The translations under genes were made by a program, and so were the position numbers. The notes under the pieces were generated by a model that saw only the letters and a list, made by a program, of their open reading frames with translations, had not been told where the DNA came from and ran no database searches. A stretch of DNA of 64,000 bases. It comes from Ophioderma brevispina (lineage: Eukaryota > Echinodermata > Ophiuroidea > Amphilepidida > Ophiodermatidae). The stretch covers positions 1 through 64,000 of the forward strand of contig JAMKCH010001644.1 in NCBI GenBank assembly GCA_023653785.1, read 5' to 3'. Of the stretch, positions 49,636 through 61,255 are shown piece by piece (the stretch's first letter is position 1; each line of letters begins with the position of its first letter).

Positions 49636-50409
49636 TTAAAGGTGCAAGAAGATATTTGGGCACCAACTATGTTTTGTCATAATTAAGTCATGGATTTAGA
49701 CACTCATAGATTTCTTACCTTGTATTTGACTACAGAAATGTCTTAAAAGAGAAAAATAAAAACAGTCATTTTGTTCATATTCAATATAAAAACATAGGCG
49801 TTATTTGGTATGATGCCTATAAGTCAGTCAGGTTTTCCTTTGAGTGGCTGCTACTGGTATCCTGGTAACCAGTACTAACTCCCAGGGTCGATGTTTGTCG
49901 GTGGCTAAACCGTCACCCATCGGATTTCTAAGGAGGGTATCTGGTTTACCCTGGTAGAATGAAAAAAGAAGTCTACCTACAAGGGCGTCAGCTATGGAGA
50001 GATAATGGCGGCCATCCAGCACATGCTGCCTTCGTGGTGGGCCGGCGGTTTGCCCCAAAGGCAGGCCACTGCCGAAAACTGTGGATTGACGCCAGGAAAG
50101 GGCATCCGGTCATTTATCTTTTGCTCCAATAAATCCTAACACAAGCAGTATTTGCTGAGGAGGTGTATCCGGCCACAATCGGTTAACGGGGGACACACAA
50201 AACCGGATTTAAAAACTTTGGTATAACCTAAACTAAATAACCTATATTGAAATTAGAAATTTCAAACTTTTTTACAAAGAATCATTGCTCAGGTTAATCC
50301 TTGCAGATGAGGATATTTTGGATGGGAAGCCGTTACATCAGGGCAAAACTCAGTTCTTTCAATTTTTTTGGGGGACACCTATATGTGAAATCTCTCGTTG
50401 CACCTTTAA
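49636..50409. mobile_element. MITE family B, copy 3, interrupted by a 419-bp insertion
   Basis: TTAA at 49,636-49,639 and 50,406-50,409. The left end reads AGGTGCAAGAAGATATTTGG. The complement of the right end reads AGGTGCAACGAGAGATTTCA. Without the insertion at 49,822-50,240 the length is about 350 bp, normal for the family. The insertion is flanked by cctata, which is single in family copy 1 (5,364-5,369). Confidence 0.7.
49822..50240 (+). mobile_element. Retroposon-like insertion with CCTATA target duplication
   Basis: The target hexamer CCTATA is present at 49,816-49,821 and 50,241-50,246. The insert is GC-richer than its surroundings, contains aggaaagggcatccgg near its 3-prime side (a word known from tails of several non-LTR elements and their SINEs) and ends in an A-rich, taa-containing tail. 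No reverse transcriptase landmark and no convincing box A/B promoter are visible. It is best read as a SINE or 5-prime-truncated LINE tail. Confidence 0.5.
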
Positions 50410-51670
50410 CATTTTAATTTGTTTCTTCTGTCAACTGCCCTCTGGAGGATCTAAGCCCAATTTGTGTAGCGTGTTTAGTGAACCTGTTAGGGACTATTAA
50501 AACTATGGTACTCTCAAATGGAAATTTAGGACTCCTTCCTGGTTTGTCGAGTACAGCAAAAACTGAGATTGACTTATTCTGTAACGTTACTCAAGGAGTC
50601 AACCACATTGATGGAACACAAACATGCACATAACTAATGCAAGTGTGTTGAATACAGGGGTGAAAAATCTAGGAACACATTTTGTGCACTTATGCCAACA
50701 TTGAGAAGCGTGTGGCTGTGTGTGACCTCTAAATTTGAATGTTAACGTTCTGTTGATGGCTTCGTCCTTACTGGTTTATTTATTGAATGCCCAAATTGTA
50801 TATAAAACTGGAGGAATTGATCAAAAGTATAAATTTGCCCATTTTTGGAGGTGAACGCAGCTTTCTATTTGTATTACGGTAAGGCACATTACTTAAAATA
50901 TAACTCCAAACGATGAGTTGATTGAATGGAAAAAGAACTTTCAAAAATGATGGAAAAAAGAAAAAAATTGCAATAATTTTTAAAAAAAATAATTTAGAGA
51001 TAGTATTCAGAGGAATGGACCTAAGGTTTATGTAAATGAACCCAAAGGCTGGTATCTCAAAGGGGAGAGTCTAATTAGACCCAGTTTAAAACTAGAGTTA
51101 GTCCTACATGAGTGAGTGGACCTTTTTTTTCCTTCACATTTACTAAGAAAGTTAAAATAGACGGTGGTAAAAATTCATCATGGATAGGACTGTTCAGGGC
51201 TCATCCATTAGGAATTTTTCACCCATTACAGCACACCTTCATAGTAGGATGAAAGAAAAAAAGGTCCACTATTATTACTAACCATTGGTTTAAACCTAGT
51301 CTAAAGTTACTCCATTTCAGAATACCAGTTAGTGTTTTCTTTTGCTTGAAACGCTAACAAAAATTTTGTACCTCGATATTAACCCTGAACACCCAAATGT
51401 ATAAAGAGTAATGCCCGGTAAATTGAGAGATTTCTAAACTGGCGACCTTTGATACACTTGTAAGGATCATGCGAGCTCGCTGTGATGTGAAATTGAGATC
51501 TTAGTAGTACTGACTTTTTTGAGGGGACACTTGGTGGTGTTGGAGTGGCCTGTCCGACTTTTCCGGCAGATGTCGGCCGACACTGATTTTCACGCAACAT
51601 GTATGTTATGTATTTGTCCCACGTGTGTTCTATCCTAGCCAATGGCAGGACGTCTTGCCAAGGCAATATG
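50410..51670. other. Gene-free stretch
   Basis: No gene or TIR element was found. The part at about 51,555-51,585 (cggcagatgtcggccgacact) is related to the arm of the hairpin at 52,476-52,622, so a decayed relative may lie here. Confidence 0.45.
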
Positions 51671-51674
51671 AACA

Positions 51675-52005
51675 GGCGAGTAGCAAGGAATTTCATTGGG
51701 GGGAGTTGTGGGATATTTCAGAAGGGAACCTTTTGCGTCCAACAAACCAATTTAGAGAGACAAAACGTTCGCATGACAAAACAGTAGAAAAAGTATAAAC
51801 AACAGCAGCGTACGTAATGCAAATAGTATTGAACCGCGGGTATCATTCTATATACCATGCACCACAACCTTTTAAAAACAAAAAGATTTAGGCAAAGTGG
51901 CAAACTTCAACATTGAACAAAGGGTGGGGGGGGGACCTTGAACATGAAAAAACGGACCTTTGTCATTTTTGGGGGGTGCGTCGTACCCCCCCTGGCTACG
52001 GCCTT
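51675..52005. mobile_element. Possible short TIR element with G-rich ends
   Basis: The left end reads ggcgagtagcaaggaatttc followed by G6. The complement of the right end reads aaggccgtagccagggg. Shared spacing ggc-gtagc-agg suggests decayed TIRs. The right-end type (ccgtagccagggggg) is common in short invertebrate elements. The inside is non-coding. No clear target duplication was found. Confidence 0.3.
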
Positions 52006-52084
52006 GAAGAGGGGGGTGTAGGACATGCCAAACTAACAGCAACCGCAAATTCCAAAAACGGCATTCAAATACGGGGGGGCTAGT

Positions 52085-52300
52085 CCGTTTCAAAGACTTC
52101 TTAACGGGTTATAAGGGTGGCGCTCTTACGCATATTCGAACGGTTACACACAATGACTTGACTAAAAGACTAGGCTGTCCGGAATCTTTAATCTAATGAC
52201 CGTTATTGTAAATTACACTATTTTGCAGCGGGTAATCCACTAACCCCTACGGATTTTTGAAGTCAATATTTTTTTCTTTAATTTATCAGATATTACTAAG
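52085..52300 (+). repeat. Segment X, copy 3, outside the mirror structure
   Basis: Matches 20,036-20,275 in order: tttcaaagacttctta, aaaagactaggc, tttaatctaatgaccgttat, acactattttgcag and gaagtcaatatt. The outer direct-repeat part on the right is missing. It shows that X is a mobile or dispersed unit in its own right. Confidence 0.65.
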
Positions 52301-52475
52301 ATCTTTTGAACAAAGGTTTAAGAAGATGCTTTTTTTTAAATGTCACTGGGGCCCCGAGACGCCATAGTTAATGACGTAGCAGTTCCCCAATTACGTTTTG
52401 GAAATTCCCCAAGGCCAAAATCGAGCAGATCATGTCATACCCCATGGCCCTGTGTATGAACTCGCCATATAATAG

Positions 52476-52622
52476 TGGGTTCATGTACTTCATCGGACAG
52501 ATGTCAGCCAACGCTAGTCTTCGAACATGCTTTGCCACCCGGATTCATGAACATACGTGTGCGTAAAAAAGATGTTCGAAAGGCTCGTGTCGGCAGACTT
52601 CTGCCAATGAAGTATGAACCCA
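52476..52622. repeat. Palindromic MITE / hairpin, 147 bp
   Basis: The left arm (52,476 to about 52,529) starts TGGGTTCATGTACTTCATCG. The complement of the right arm (about 52,571-52,622) starts TGGGTTCATACTTCATTGGC. Both arms end in tcgaacat. Arms are about 52 bp with a few mismatches, and the loop is about 41 bp. No target duplication is obvious. Short frames on both strands across it are mirror products of the hairpin, not genes. Confidence 0.65.
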
Positions 52623-54900
52623 CACTCACAATGAATGCAACTCTGGAAGGGCCCATGTCAAATTGAGATAAATTTTTTGTGTGGTCGGTGGTGTTGTCAG
52701 GCTCTAAGAGTAATTTACTGCCACTGGAAAGGTTCACAATTAATTTTCAACGAGTCTGTAATTTGGCTAAATCTTAGAGTGATAGGTTCATATAGAAGTG
52801 ATAGCATTGATATTGGAAATGGCAAGATAACAGGGGCAACATTAACATTCATATTAATAGATTGTATCATTTACCATGAGTTATTATGCATTTACCAAGT
52901 GAATTTTATTGGCTATATCATGGCACAAGCAAAAGATCAAATTGTTTATTTTCATAATTCACAATAAGTTTCCAAATATATGTATTGTGTAAATATGAAG
53001 GTGTATTGTACTTGACGTTGTGGATTGGTTTTGTGGCACTCTAGTGGAAACAGTTCAATAAAGGTTATAGCTGACTAAAAATAAGGTATTAATGATAGAT
53101 AGACAAAACCGGCATGTCATCCCATTGTTTGAGGGTTCATAGGTGCAACCAGGAAACTAATTCTTTCAGATGGGTGATTTTATTGCAGTAGCTTTCGTAA
53201 TTGTCGAAAGTATAGTGAACACAATAGGAGACGACCGAAGTTCAATTTAGGTGGACAAAGGGAGGCGTAGATAATGTAAACTTGGAAATACAAAGAATGT
53301 GCCAGTCATTGTGTGCAGATAAACTTCCATATCCAAAAACAGGTTCTTGTCATAAAAAAGTCCCCGTCTCTGTGGGTCTGATGTTGTAAATACACAGGTG
53401 TTTTGTTTAGCCTACAAGTCAACAACTCTTCCTATCATTTGTCAGGAGCTAGCGTTGATTGTATCAATCCACCGTGACTGGAAATAAATGCGCCATGGCT
53501 TGCGCTGTGTTCAAAGAAGTAGTTTATGCTGTACGATTAATCGACACATGCTCAATCATGGTCGAACTTTGAGGAAGCGCAAGAGAGCGGGGGGTTAAAC
53601 CTCAAAAGTAAAAACGTGCAAAACTACCATTTTACACTGATTTTTGTTTTAAGAATAAGAAAAATTCTGCCAAATGTCAATATTCTGAGAAATAATATTG
53701 AGGATATTGTCCACTGTACCATTAAAAGTTCTGAAATTTGTTGTCAAAGGGAATCAAACATGTTAAGAGTGTTCACAAAAATCAACATTCTCTGCATTCG
53801 GTTGAGTCACATTTTATGCATCCATGCGTCCACATATTTTTTTATCACACCAAGGGGGCGGAGCGGAAAGTTTATTTGTGAAACCCCCCCACCTAAATGT
53901 TTGAACCCTTAACACACCTTGCCACATCTTTTGCAATAAAATTATTCAACCACACTTGGTCGTCAGGGGGTTATCAACATATTTTCATATATTTGTCATT
54001 GGCTCCCAATTTTCATGGTAACCCTTTTTAAGGCAATGCAACCAATATTTTGGGGGGTGTCTGGCCTCTCCCCAAAAGATGTCAAATCCTGAACTGCTGA
54101 CCACACACCCTTATCACATCAAAATAATAAGAGACTAACTTACCAGAATAGCTCTATGTAACGTGACTCTTGACTATCTGGAGTAATGTGTGATTTTCTG
54201 TTTAGAACATTTACCCCAAGTCCCTGATAAATGGAGTTGAAATTTGAATTTGAATTCTAGAAGTCATGTATGATGTTTTTTCTTTTCTAAGTGAACAGTA
54301 CACTACTATGCTGAATGTTTACAATAAATGTTTCAACCTTTTGGAATTGCTTGTGTTTTGGTTTCATTGATGATCCTTTTCATTTAATACATCATCGGTG
54401 TATTACATATTGACGGATGTTGAATTTTTATCATTTTTACGAAATTAAGGGAATGGGTACTAAATACCTAAATCTTCAAACATTCCAAGTGGCCGAATCT
54501 TGCAACCTCATTATGATAATCTTTAAGGTGGGTTATCGGCTACATCTCGTGCCCAGATCGTTTGAATTCTATGAATGTTGGTATTGGTTAAAGAAACATT
54601 TGTGCCAAATTTTTAATTTTTTCCAAAAATGCGTTTTGGAGATGTCACTTAATGGCGTTTTCAATTCCCTTCGACTTTGTACTTAGGCTGATTTTGGCAG
54701 TATATAAATAATCATAATGGGGCAATTTTTGTGAAAAACTACACATTTTCCAATTCTCAAGTAATTGAGTTATGAGTGTGTTTTTAATGGTTAAAGAATA
54801 TCAAAATCCTACAATTTTTTTCTTCTTTTTTTGTGTTTGATCTCAACAAATAACAGGTGGTTGCAACAACACTTTTTGTTGAATATATTTCTAGAAATAC
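52623..54900. other. Gene-free AT-rich stretch
   Basis: I see no exon, RNA gene or repeat with partners in this window. Short open frames here have no domain-like pattern. Confidence 0.5.
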
Positions 54901-55271
54901 TTAAAGGAAGGGACGCAGAGATTCTTGGGGGCGCCCTCAATTTCCAAAAAAAAATCGGTTTTTTGCATGTACATAATCTTGTCCATATACTAATCACTGT
55001 GTGAAATTGCTAAGCTTACATCGAATTCCTTCATATAGACAATCACAACTTTGTTCGAAAATTCCGGATCCGGAATTTTTTGTAATGCACAGTAGCCTAT
55101 GGGACCATAAATACTACACATAAATTTTGTACTGCATCAAACGCAAATTCGATTCATCTCAAATTTTCGGAATTGTGCATTCAAGGTTACTATCTTTAGT
55201 TCTAGAGTTGAAACTATTTGTCATTTTTACACAAAAAAAATAATATTTTCGAATCGCTGAGTCAGCTTTAA
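54901..55271 (-). mobile_element. MITE family A, copy 3 (inverted)
   Basis: TTAA at 54,901-54,904 and 55,268-55,271. Contains gggcgccctcaatttcc, attccggatccggaat (a perfect palindrome at the core) and ends gctgagtcagctttaa. The first TIR is decayed to aggaagggacgcagagattc. Confidence 0.75.
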
Positions 55272-56437
55272 GTATCCACTTTTCATATTTTTTCCTAGAC
55301 TAAACTTTCAACTCCCTTGGGTGAGACTAAGTGTTGCATAAATAAATCAACATTTAGAACATTCTCCCTTCGCTATTCTCGCTTTATCTTAATTTATAAC
55401 TGACACAATCAAAATATTAATTATGACTATCGATTTATGCAGAAATTTATTATTTACAGTTCAAACGGGGACTCGCGCAATCCACTCAACAGCCGTCAGT
55501 ATGTAATCAACCAATTGAGCAGATTCGCGTGATGGACGTGTTTTGGACGATGTTCGAAACCCGCCGATGTTTCCATAATGACGGATGCTGATAACGTTTA
55601 TACAGGGAAAATTCAAATACATCCGTCACTATGTCATGGACATAATCGCCGATTTGCATATTTTTTTTTGGTGTGACGGGATATGATGGTTATCTTTTCA
55701 TATGTATTCCATCCATTTTATATCAAGTACAAATTCATAAATATTAGCTAAAATAAATTTCCAGTTAATTTTGTTTCTTATCGGATTTTGATTGTTTGAA
55801 TCGTATGTGGGAATGGTGGACGGACCCGCTAGAGTTCGCAATTTTTTTTTCAAATTGTTTTCTTCAGAAACAAAAATTTTGTATTTTGTATTACATCCGT
55901 CACTATTAATACACCCGATACAGGGTTGGTTTAGACATTGTGTGCTTCAATCATTCTATCTGCTTTGGGAATGCCAAGGGACAAGATATTTGTGATAATT
56001 ATCACAAAGCTAACCCCATTTTTTCAGATGGCAGCGATTTGAAATTAAGATTATCATAATTACTATTGTAATGTCAAACACTTGGAGTTGCACTAGTGAC
56101 AGAATGGTCCATAAGCATGCCACATTAATAAAGAATGATGGTGACCCGATCATGGGCCCCCCAATTTTCCATGCGTTTCCATCACATGCAAACGCATTCC
56201 CCAATCAGTCCAGTTTGGGTTGAGTAATAAAGGTAAAAATGGTATTTTATATAGCACCCTTTCCTAGAAAAACAAAAAAATGATCAAAAGCACTGGGAAT
56301 GTCAACAATCATTTTTCCTCAATCTGGGCAGCACACTGGTTAGGCAAAATCTATCCGCTAACCTAAATGTGATATACAGCGGGGAACATCATGTCGAAGA
56401 GTTCACGTGAAAAAATAAGGTGAAGCTCAACCCATCA
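55272..56437. other. Gene-free AT-rich stretch
   Basis: The word acatccgtcacta occurs at about 55,619 and 55,894, and related gacggatg words occur nearby. Otherwise nothing was recognised. Confidence 0.45.
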
Positions 56438-57167
56438 TTAAAGGCTGCTCAGGATTTGAAATATTTGCATTAATAAAAAGATCTAAACTGATTTAAAGAT
56501 GGTGTAAAATGCTCTATTACAAAGTTTTGAGGATGAATCAGCTTTTGTTTTGATGTACTCTACGTGTATTGTATTAGTTATACAGTGCCATTGGATACCT
56601 TGTATAACAAAAAATCTGGATCCGGAATTTTATAACAAAGTTGTGATTTATGAAAATTGAGCTTAGCTTAGCTATTTCTATCTAACGGCCGCCGCGGAGA
56701 TGCTTTTCAGCCATGTAGCGCCAAATGTCATGTTGTCATAAGTTGGGGGACGTCAGATGGATCTTGCTGGATGTCTCGAGCAATGCACATCAATGTAGTT
56801 AAAGGGGCGACGGACCCCTGTTTGGCCACGGTAACTTCCAACATGTGACGTCCGAGACTACCTTCAAGCGCTGCACGATGACAGTGAACAGCAAGTGCAC
56901 GGCGTTGGGCAACAGAGATGAATTGGAGGGAATCTCCATGATATCTGTGCTTTGGGGTCTTGTGCTCACGCAAGATATGTTTGAACTCGCATTCGAAGCT
57001 TGGTGTAGGTGCAATCCAATATCATCATGTAGCTATTTCACCACATATTATTAGGTGGACACAAGCATTATGTATATATACTATTTTTTTTTTTTGGATA
57101 ACACATAATTGTGTTTGCAATGAGGGTTGCCTCTTTAGGGAATCTGAGTCGGGGCCTTCCTTTTTAA
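56438..57167 (+). mobile_element. MITE family A, copy 4, split by a 352-bp insertion
   Basis: TTAA at 56,438-56,441 and 57,164-57,167. The left half (ggctgctcaggatttgaaat, then ctggatccggaatttt) stops at agctatttc. The right half resumes at the second agctatttc and runs through ttgcctctttaggg and ctgagtcgg to the end. Removing the insertion restores a normal family member of about 370 bp. Confidence 0.7.
56679..57030. mobile_element. GC-rich insertion flanked by 9-bp AGCTATTTC duplication
   Basis: The target nonamer is at 56,670-56,678 and 57,031-57,039. The insert is clearly GC-richer than its surroundings, begins tatctaacggccgccgcgg and ends caatatcatcatgt. A stop-free minus-strand frame (56,728-56,973, 81 codons) crosses it, but I recognise no domain and the duplicate lacks most of it. 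A long target duplication and no TIR suggest a retroposon; identity unknown. Confidence 0.5.
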
Positions 57168-58010
57168 AATTCGTGTGTGTTGGGTTGACTCAACGGTAAA
57201 TCAATGTTGAATCACCATTAGTTCAATGGACTCAATTCTAGATTAGAAATAGACATTGGAAAATCCGGTTGAGTTGAGCTTCAAATTGTTTCAACATTGT
57301 TCAACATTGAACATTTTCACTTTCCCAACTGGATATTCCCTAAATTGGGCCCATAGGACATGGGTGTTAATGTGGTTGACACAATTTTGGAGACATGTTG
57401 GTTAAGTGGGGTTGTCGTACATAAATAAGGTCAATTGTTCCTCCAAAATTTCCTTTGTTTAATGATGAAAGTTGTCCAGTGGCAAAATGTCAGTTTTTAG
57501 TTTGTAAACAGTGACACACTATTTTTTCTTGTCCCCCCCAGTTTACTTGTGGGCCAAACATCAATTTTGGCAAAAATCTTGATTTGGGGCCCAAAGTAGT
57601 TTAAAATCTCAATTTTATTTGATATTTCCCCGACCCCCAAGTTCACATTTTCCCCAAAAAAAAATTCTCTCCCCAGTTTGCAAAACCAGGGGGGCACTGA
57701 CATTGAAAGAGGTCACGGGTATGTGTGAACCCGCTCATGTCGCGTCTCTCCAGCAGTCCCAAACCCACAGTTGAAGCATTATAATTCAATAAAAAAATAT
57801 GACAAAGTATTTTCTCTAGCATATTGCTTATAGTGCTTATAGTATGAGTTGTAGTTACTGAGAGGCAATAAGAAACGGTAGTTTGCCACATAACCCATGG
57901 TCCAGGAGAAGGTCTCCCTCACCAACCTCATAGGGAGCTAGCTATTGTTTTTTTATTTTTTGGACTTTTTCCTCTAACCTAAAAAATATTGGAAAGTTTT
58001 ATTATTTAAA

Positions 58011-58084
58011 GAAGCAGTGAGATTCGAACTCGACCACTGTATAATGAGGTTCATTTACCCTAACCACAAGACCAGCATGTATGC
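58011..58084 (-). mobile_element. tRNA-derived SINE head, copy 2
   Basis: The minus strand has box B GAGTTCGAATC, an upstream tgtggttagggtaaa and a ctcactgct end. See 35,914-35,983. Confidence 0.45.
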
Positions 58085-58329
58085 TGGATTTGCAATTTAT
58101 CCTCCAGGCTGATAAAGTTTACGGAATAAATCGTTACTTCTATTGTGGTCAGCACTCGATATAATGGATAGCTCCGCTTTAGGATAATGGATAGCCTCCA
58201 GGGCATAGTGGGTGTAAAAATCTCACACTTCCAAGCAATAATCCTGACATTTAACCTAAGGGTATATCAGTGATCCCCCCCCCCCCCGAAAACGAGAGAT
58301 AAAGATTTGGTAATTTGCCCTAGAATCGC

Positions 58330-58690
58330 TTCTAAGATGCAAGACCGATTTCACATATTGGATGTCCCTTAAAAATCGGAAAAAAAGTTCCGACTTTTTT
58401 GCCCATGTGGTAAAGTGTACATCAAAAAATCCCATCTAAAAGGATTTATCTGAGAAATGTTTCTTTGGTTACAAAAATTGCATTTCTAATTTCGATAGGA
58501 GCAAATACGAATTCAGCCAATCTTTTACATTGAAATATAGCAAAATCAAAATCAACACCCTTTTGCTCTCTTCTAAGACATTTCGGTAGCATCTACAGGT
58601 ACAAAATCTATCGATTGTCTAATCTATCTGAAATACTATTCTGACACAATATTTGAGTGCCTCCTCGAATCTTTCTTCTTGCACCTTTAA
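58330..58690. mobile_element. MITE family B, copy 4 (duplicate of copy 2)
   Basis: The left end has decayed to ttctaagatgcaagacc. The right end is intact (cttgcaccttta, TTAA 58,687-58,690). The body follows 36,460-36,785 with many small indels. Confidence 0.65.
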
Positions 58691-59037
58691 ACGGTGGAAG
58701 GATATAAGTTTGTAGAATTTGTCACAGTTTTTGTTTTTTCAACTGAAAAAATCGACAGACAGGAAGAAAAGCCATTGTTCAAATATTTGATTCAATTGTG
58801 TTTTGTAGTGATTGTCTGTATGGACGTAATGACTAAAATATCTGATTTTTTTCTGTAATTAGGTTGCTTTTGATCTTATGTAATTTGCAGGGTACTGTTA
58901 GGATACCTATACTTTTTACAACCTGTAGAATCTGGATTTTTAAATATTCAGCCCTATACTAAGGGCTTCATCACTGGTGAAATAACTAAGCTCCAAATTG
59001 AAGTCCTCATAATAAAGAAAATCACAACATGGAAAAT

Positions 59038-59225
59038 TGTGGATCCCGGAATTTTTGTTTATACAATTCTATTATCCTATGGCATTGTTATACTGTACAA
59101 AAAATTAAGTTATCTTTAACTTTGGAATTAAACATTTTAGGTTGCCTATCTTTTAGTTCTAGTTACTATTTTAATAATTACTACAACACAAAATTAATTT
59201 TGAATTGTCTGAGTCCAGTCTTTAA
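59038..59225 (-). mobile_element. MITE family A, truncated, duplicate
   Basis: Contains ggatcccggaatttttg and the end gtccagtctttaa. Same truncation as 39,392-39,584. Confidence 0.6.
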
Positions 59226-61149
59226 GGAGGTTGCGTTGAAGGTCATCATGTTCAATCGGTCAAAATAGGTTTTTGGTTGAAGTTTTGGTCATCCATGGGT
59301 TAATATCCCCCCCATTTCATTTCCGTATTTGAAAGTTCATGTAATCAAACCAACTTGGTAGAGCAATGATCATTGAGTGGGAGTATGGGAAAGGTGTGAC
59401 CTAACGATTTAGAGGTTGAAGGCATGCCTATGTTTCAATTGCTTGAAGTAGGTCTTTGGGTTTGTTGTATGGTCATGAAACTTTGTGGGTTTAGGTTTTT
59501 AGTCAAACATCTGTTGGAAATGCATAGACCGGGGGGGGGGGGGGCATTTTCGTCGTTTTTACAGTGGGTAAAAAATCAGGTATGAAGAATGCTTACAAAG
59601 CTCGTACCAAATAGTGCTGCCAAAGGCTCAAAATACATTTTTTAAATGTAAACAACTTAAAAGTTAGTTTTCTCGTCAGCTTCTGGAGCGTTTGCCCCAA
59701 AAAAAACCTCCACCAAAGCCGGTATAAGGATGGGTAGCAAATCTGTGCATTTTTGAAGTTATTTTCGTGGTTAGTGGTTCAAACACCCGTCCGCACACAT
59801 CCCTACCCAAACCAAAAGTGAGAACCATAATTATAATGGAGCGCGTTGGTGCAGTCGGTGGCTAGGTCACTGGGGAGTGAGGATGCTTCTCGCTGGACAG
59901 GCTTCTTTTTCTGAGGGAAAATGGGGGGGATCTTTTGGAAAAGTGAAAATTCCTCTTGGGAAAGCTAAAGTAGCCCTATTTTTTTTTTTTGGGGGGTGGG
60001 AAGGGGAATTGCTGCTTTTGCCCCAAAATCTCATTTTCTTCTGGGCGGGGGGGGGTGGGTACGGGGGTGGAATCCACATGTCCCCTGTCGCGCAGGTCGC
60101 GGATAATGGTGCAATTTTTTATGTACATATAGGCCCGTGTTTTGCCGGTAAAACTGTTGTGGGATTATGTAAATCCAGATCCCAAATTGATTTTAGGCAC
60201 TCAACCATCGTTCCTAATTCTTGTTTGGTTCAGTGCAAGTCCTCATTTGGTTCCTGCTTGCAATCTTGAAATTGCACACCTTGGGCTCCAGCCAAAAAGT
60301 TTGTGGAGGGCGGGCTTTGTACAAGGCTGTGCAAATGGTCAGCTGAGTAACAGCAAGCAAACGTTAAATCTGAATCTGAATCATTTTGTTGGTTTCCATT
60401 CTATCTGTAGAAGTTTTTACCTTTTATATTTACATCGGGAATTCATTGATGTAAATAGAAATCGTCGTATAGACAGGGAAACCGCAGTAAATTCAGCATG
60501 ACCTTCGTCTGCACCAGGATATTGCAGTGCCAAATAATTCCAGGAAGAGTGGTATCTTGTTGCTTCCCCAGAATGGAAGCTTGGGATCGTTTTCGTAAAC
60601 CATTCCGCGTTTATCGGAGACGACACCTCGGCCTTGTCTCTGGATCGAGCGGTCCAGTGTCCGTAACGGGATTGTGCCGACAGCCCTGGGCTAGCTAGAT
60701 GACCAGCGATCATCACATCGACATCGCCATTCGTAAATCAAGGCTAAATACCAACACATGGGCTTACTTTTTGCCACACGGATTTTCGCTTTCACAGTAG
60801 GCCTACTGTTTGCACTTTGTTAACCGAATAACTTTCTCCAGATTGAGAGTATTCTAATTTTATCATCATGTTGTTCACCTCGTTCAAGATCAATGAAGAT
60901 GACAATTCCAACTTGCCCTCCTTTCAACATTGTCCATTTTTGTCTGTCAACAGCTGATTTGCAATTGTGGTCCGTAAAGTTGTGACGGACTAATAGTAAT
61001 ACTCCAGTCCAGGGTTCTCTGGAAAATTTCGGCGCAACTTAAACTTTCTTCTAACCCCTAACAGTCTTTTTTTTTTTTCTTAGCCGAACAAGGTCTCCGA
61101 GATGGGCGAGAGGAAGGGAAGGGTAAAGGAAAATAGAGCTAATGATATG

Positions 61150-61255
61150 GACATCCGTGGTGGGGATTCCGAACCCGGGGTCTCTCCGGCGCAACCCTCC
61201 CATGAGCATGGATAGCAAAGCCACAAGGGTGTCCCGTAGTGTGTCTGTGTGTGGT
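61150..61255 (-). mobile_element. tRNA-like SINE fragment, copy 2
   Basis: Minus-strand box B reads GGGTTCGGAATCCCC with one extra G, and the upstream region gtggctttgcta is a slightly better A box than in copy 1. Confidence 0.4.

Noticed and set aside
52475..52737. Overlapping frames on both strands at the hairpin
   Set aside because: They are mirror readings of the inverted arms of the 147-bp palindrome.
56728..56973. 81-codon minus-strand frame with coding-like composition
   Set aside because: Not called as a gene: it lies inside an insertion with target duplication, has no recognised domain, and most of it is absent from the duplicate. Kept as a finding only.
59877..60269. 130-codon plus-strand frame rich in G and F
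   Set aside because: It is driven by T- and G-runs, and the equivalent in copy 1 (40.2-40.6 kb) does not keep the frame.
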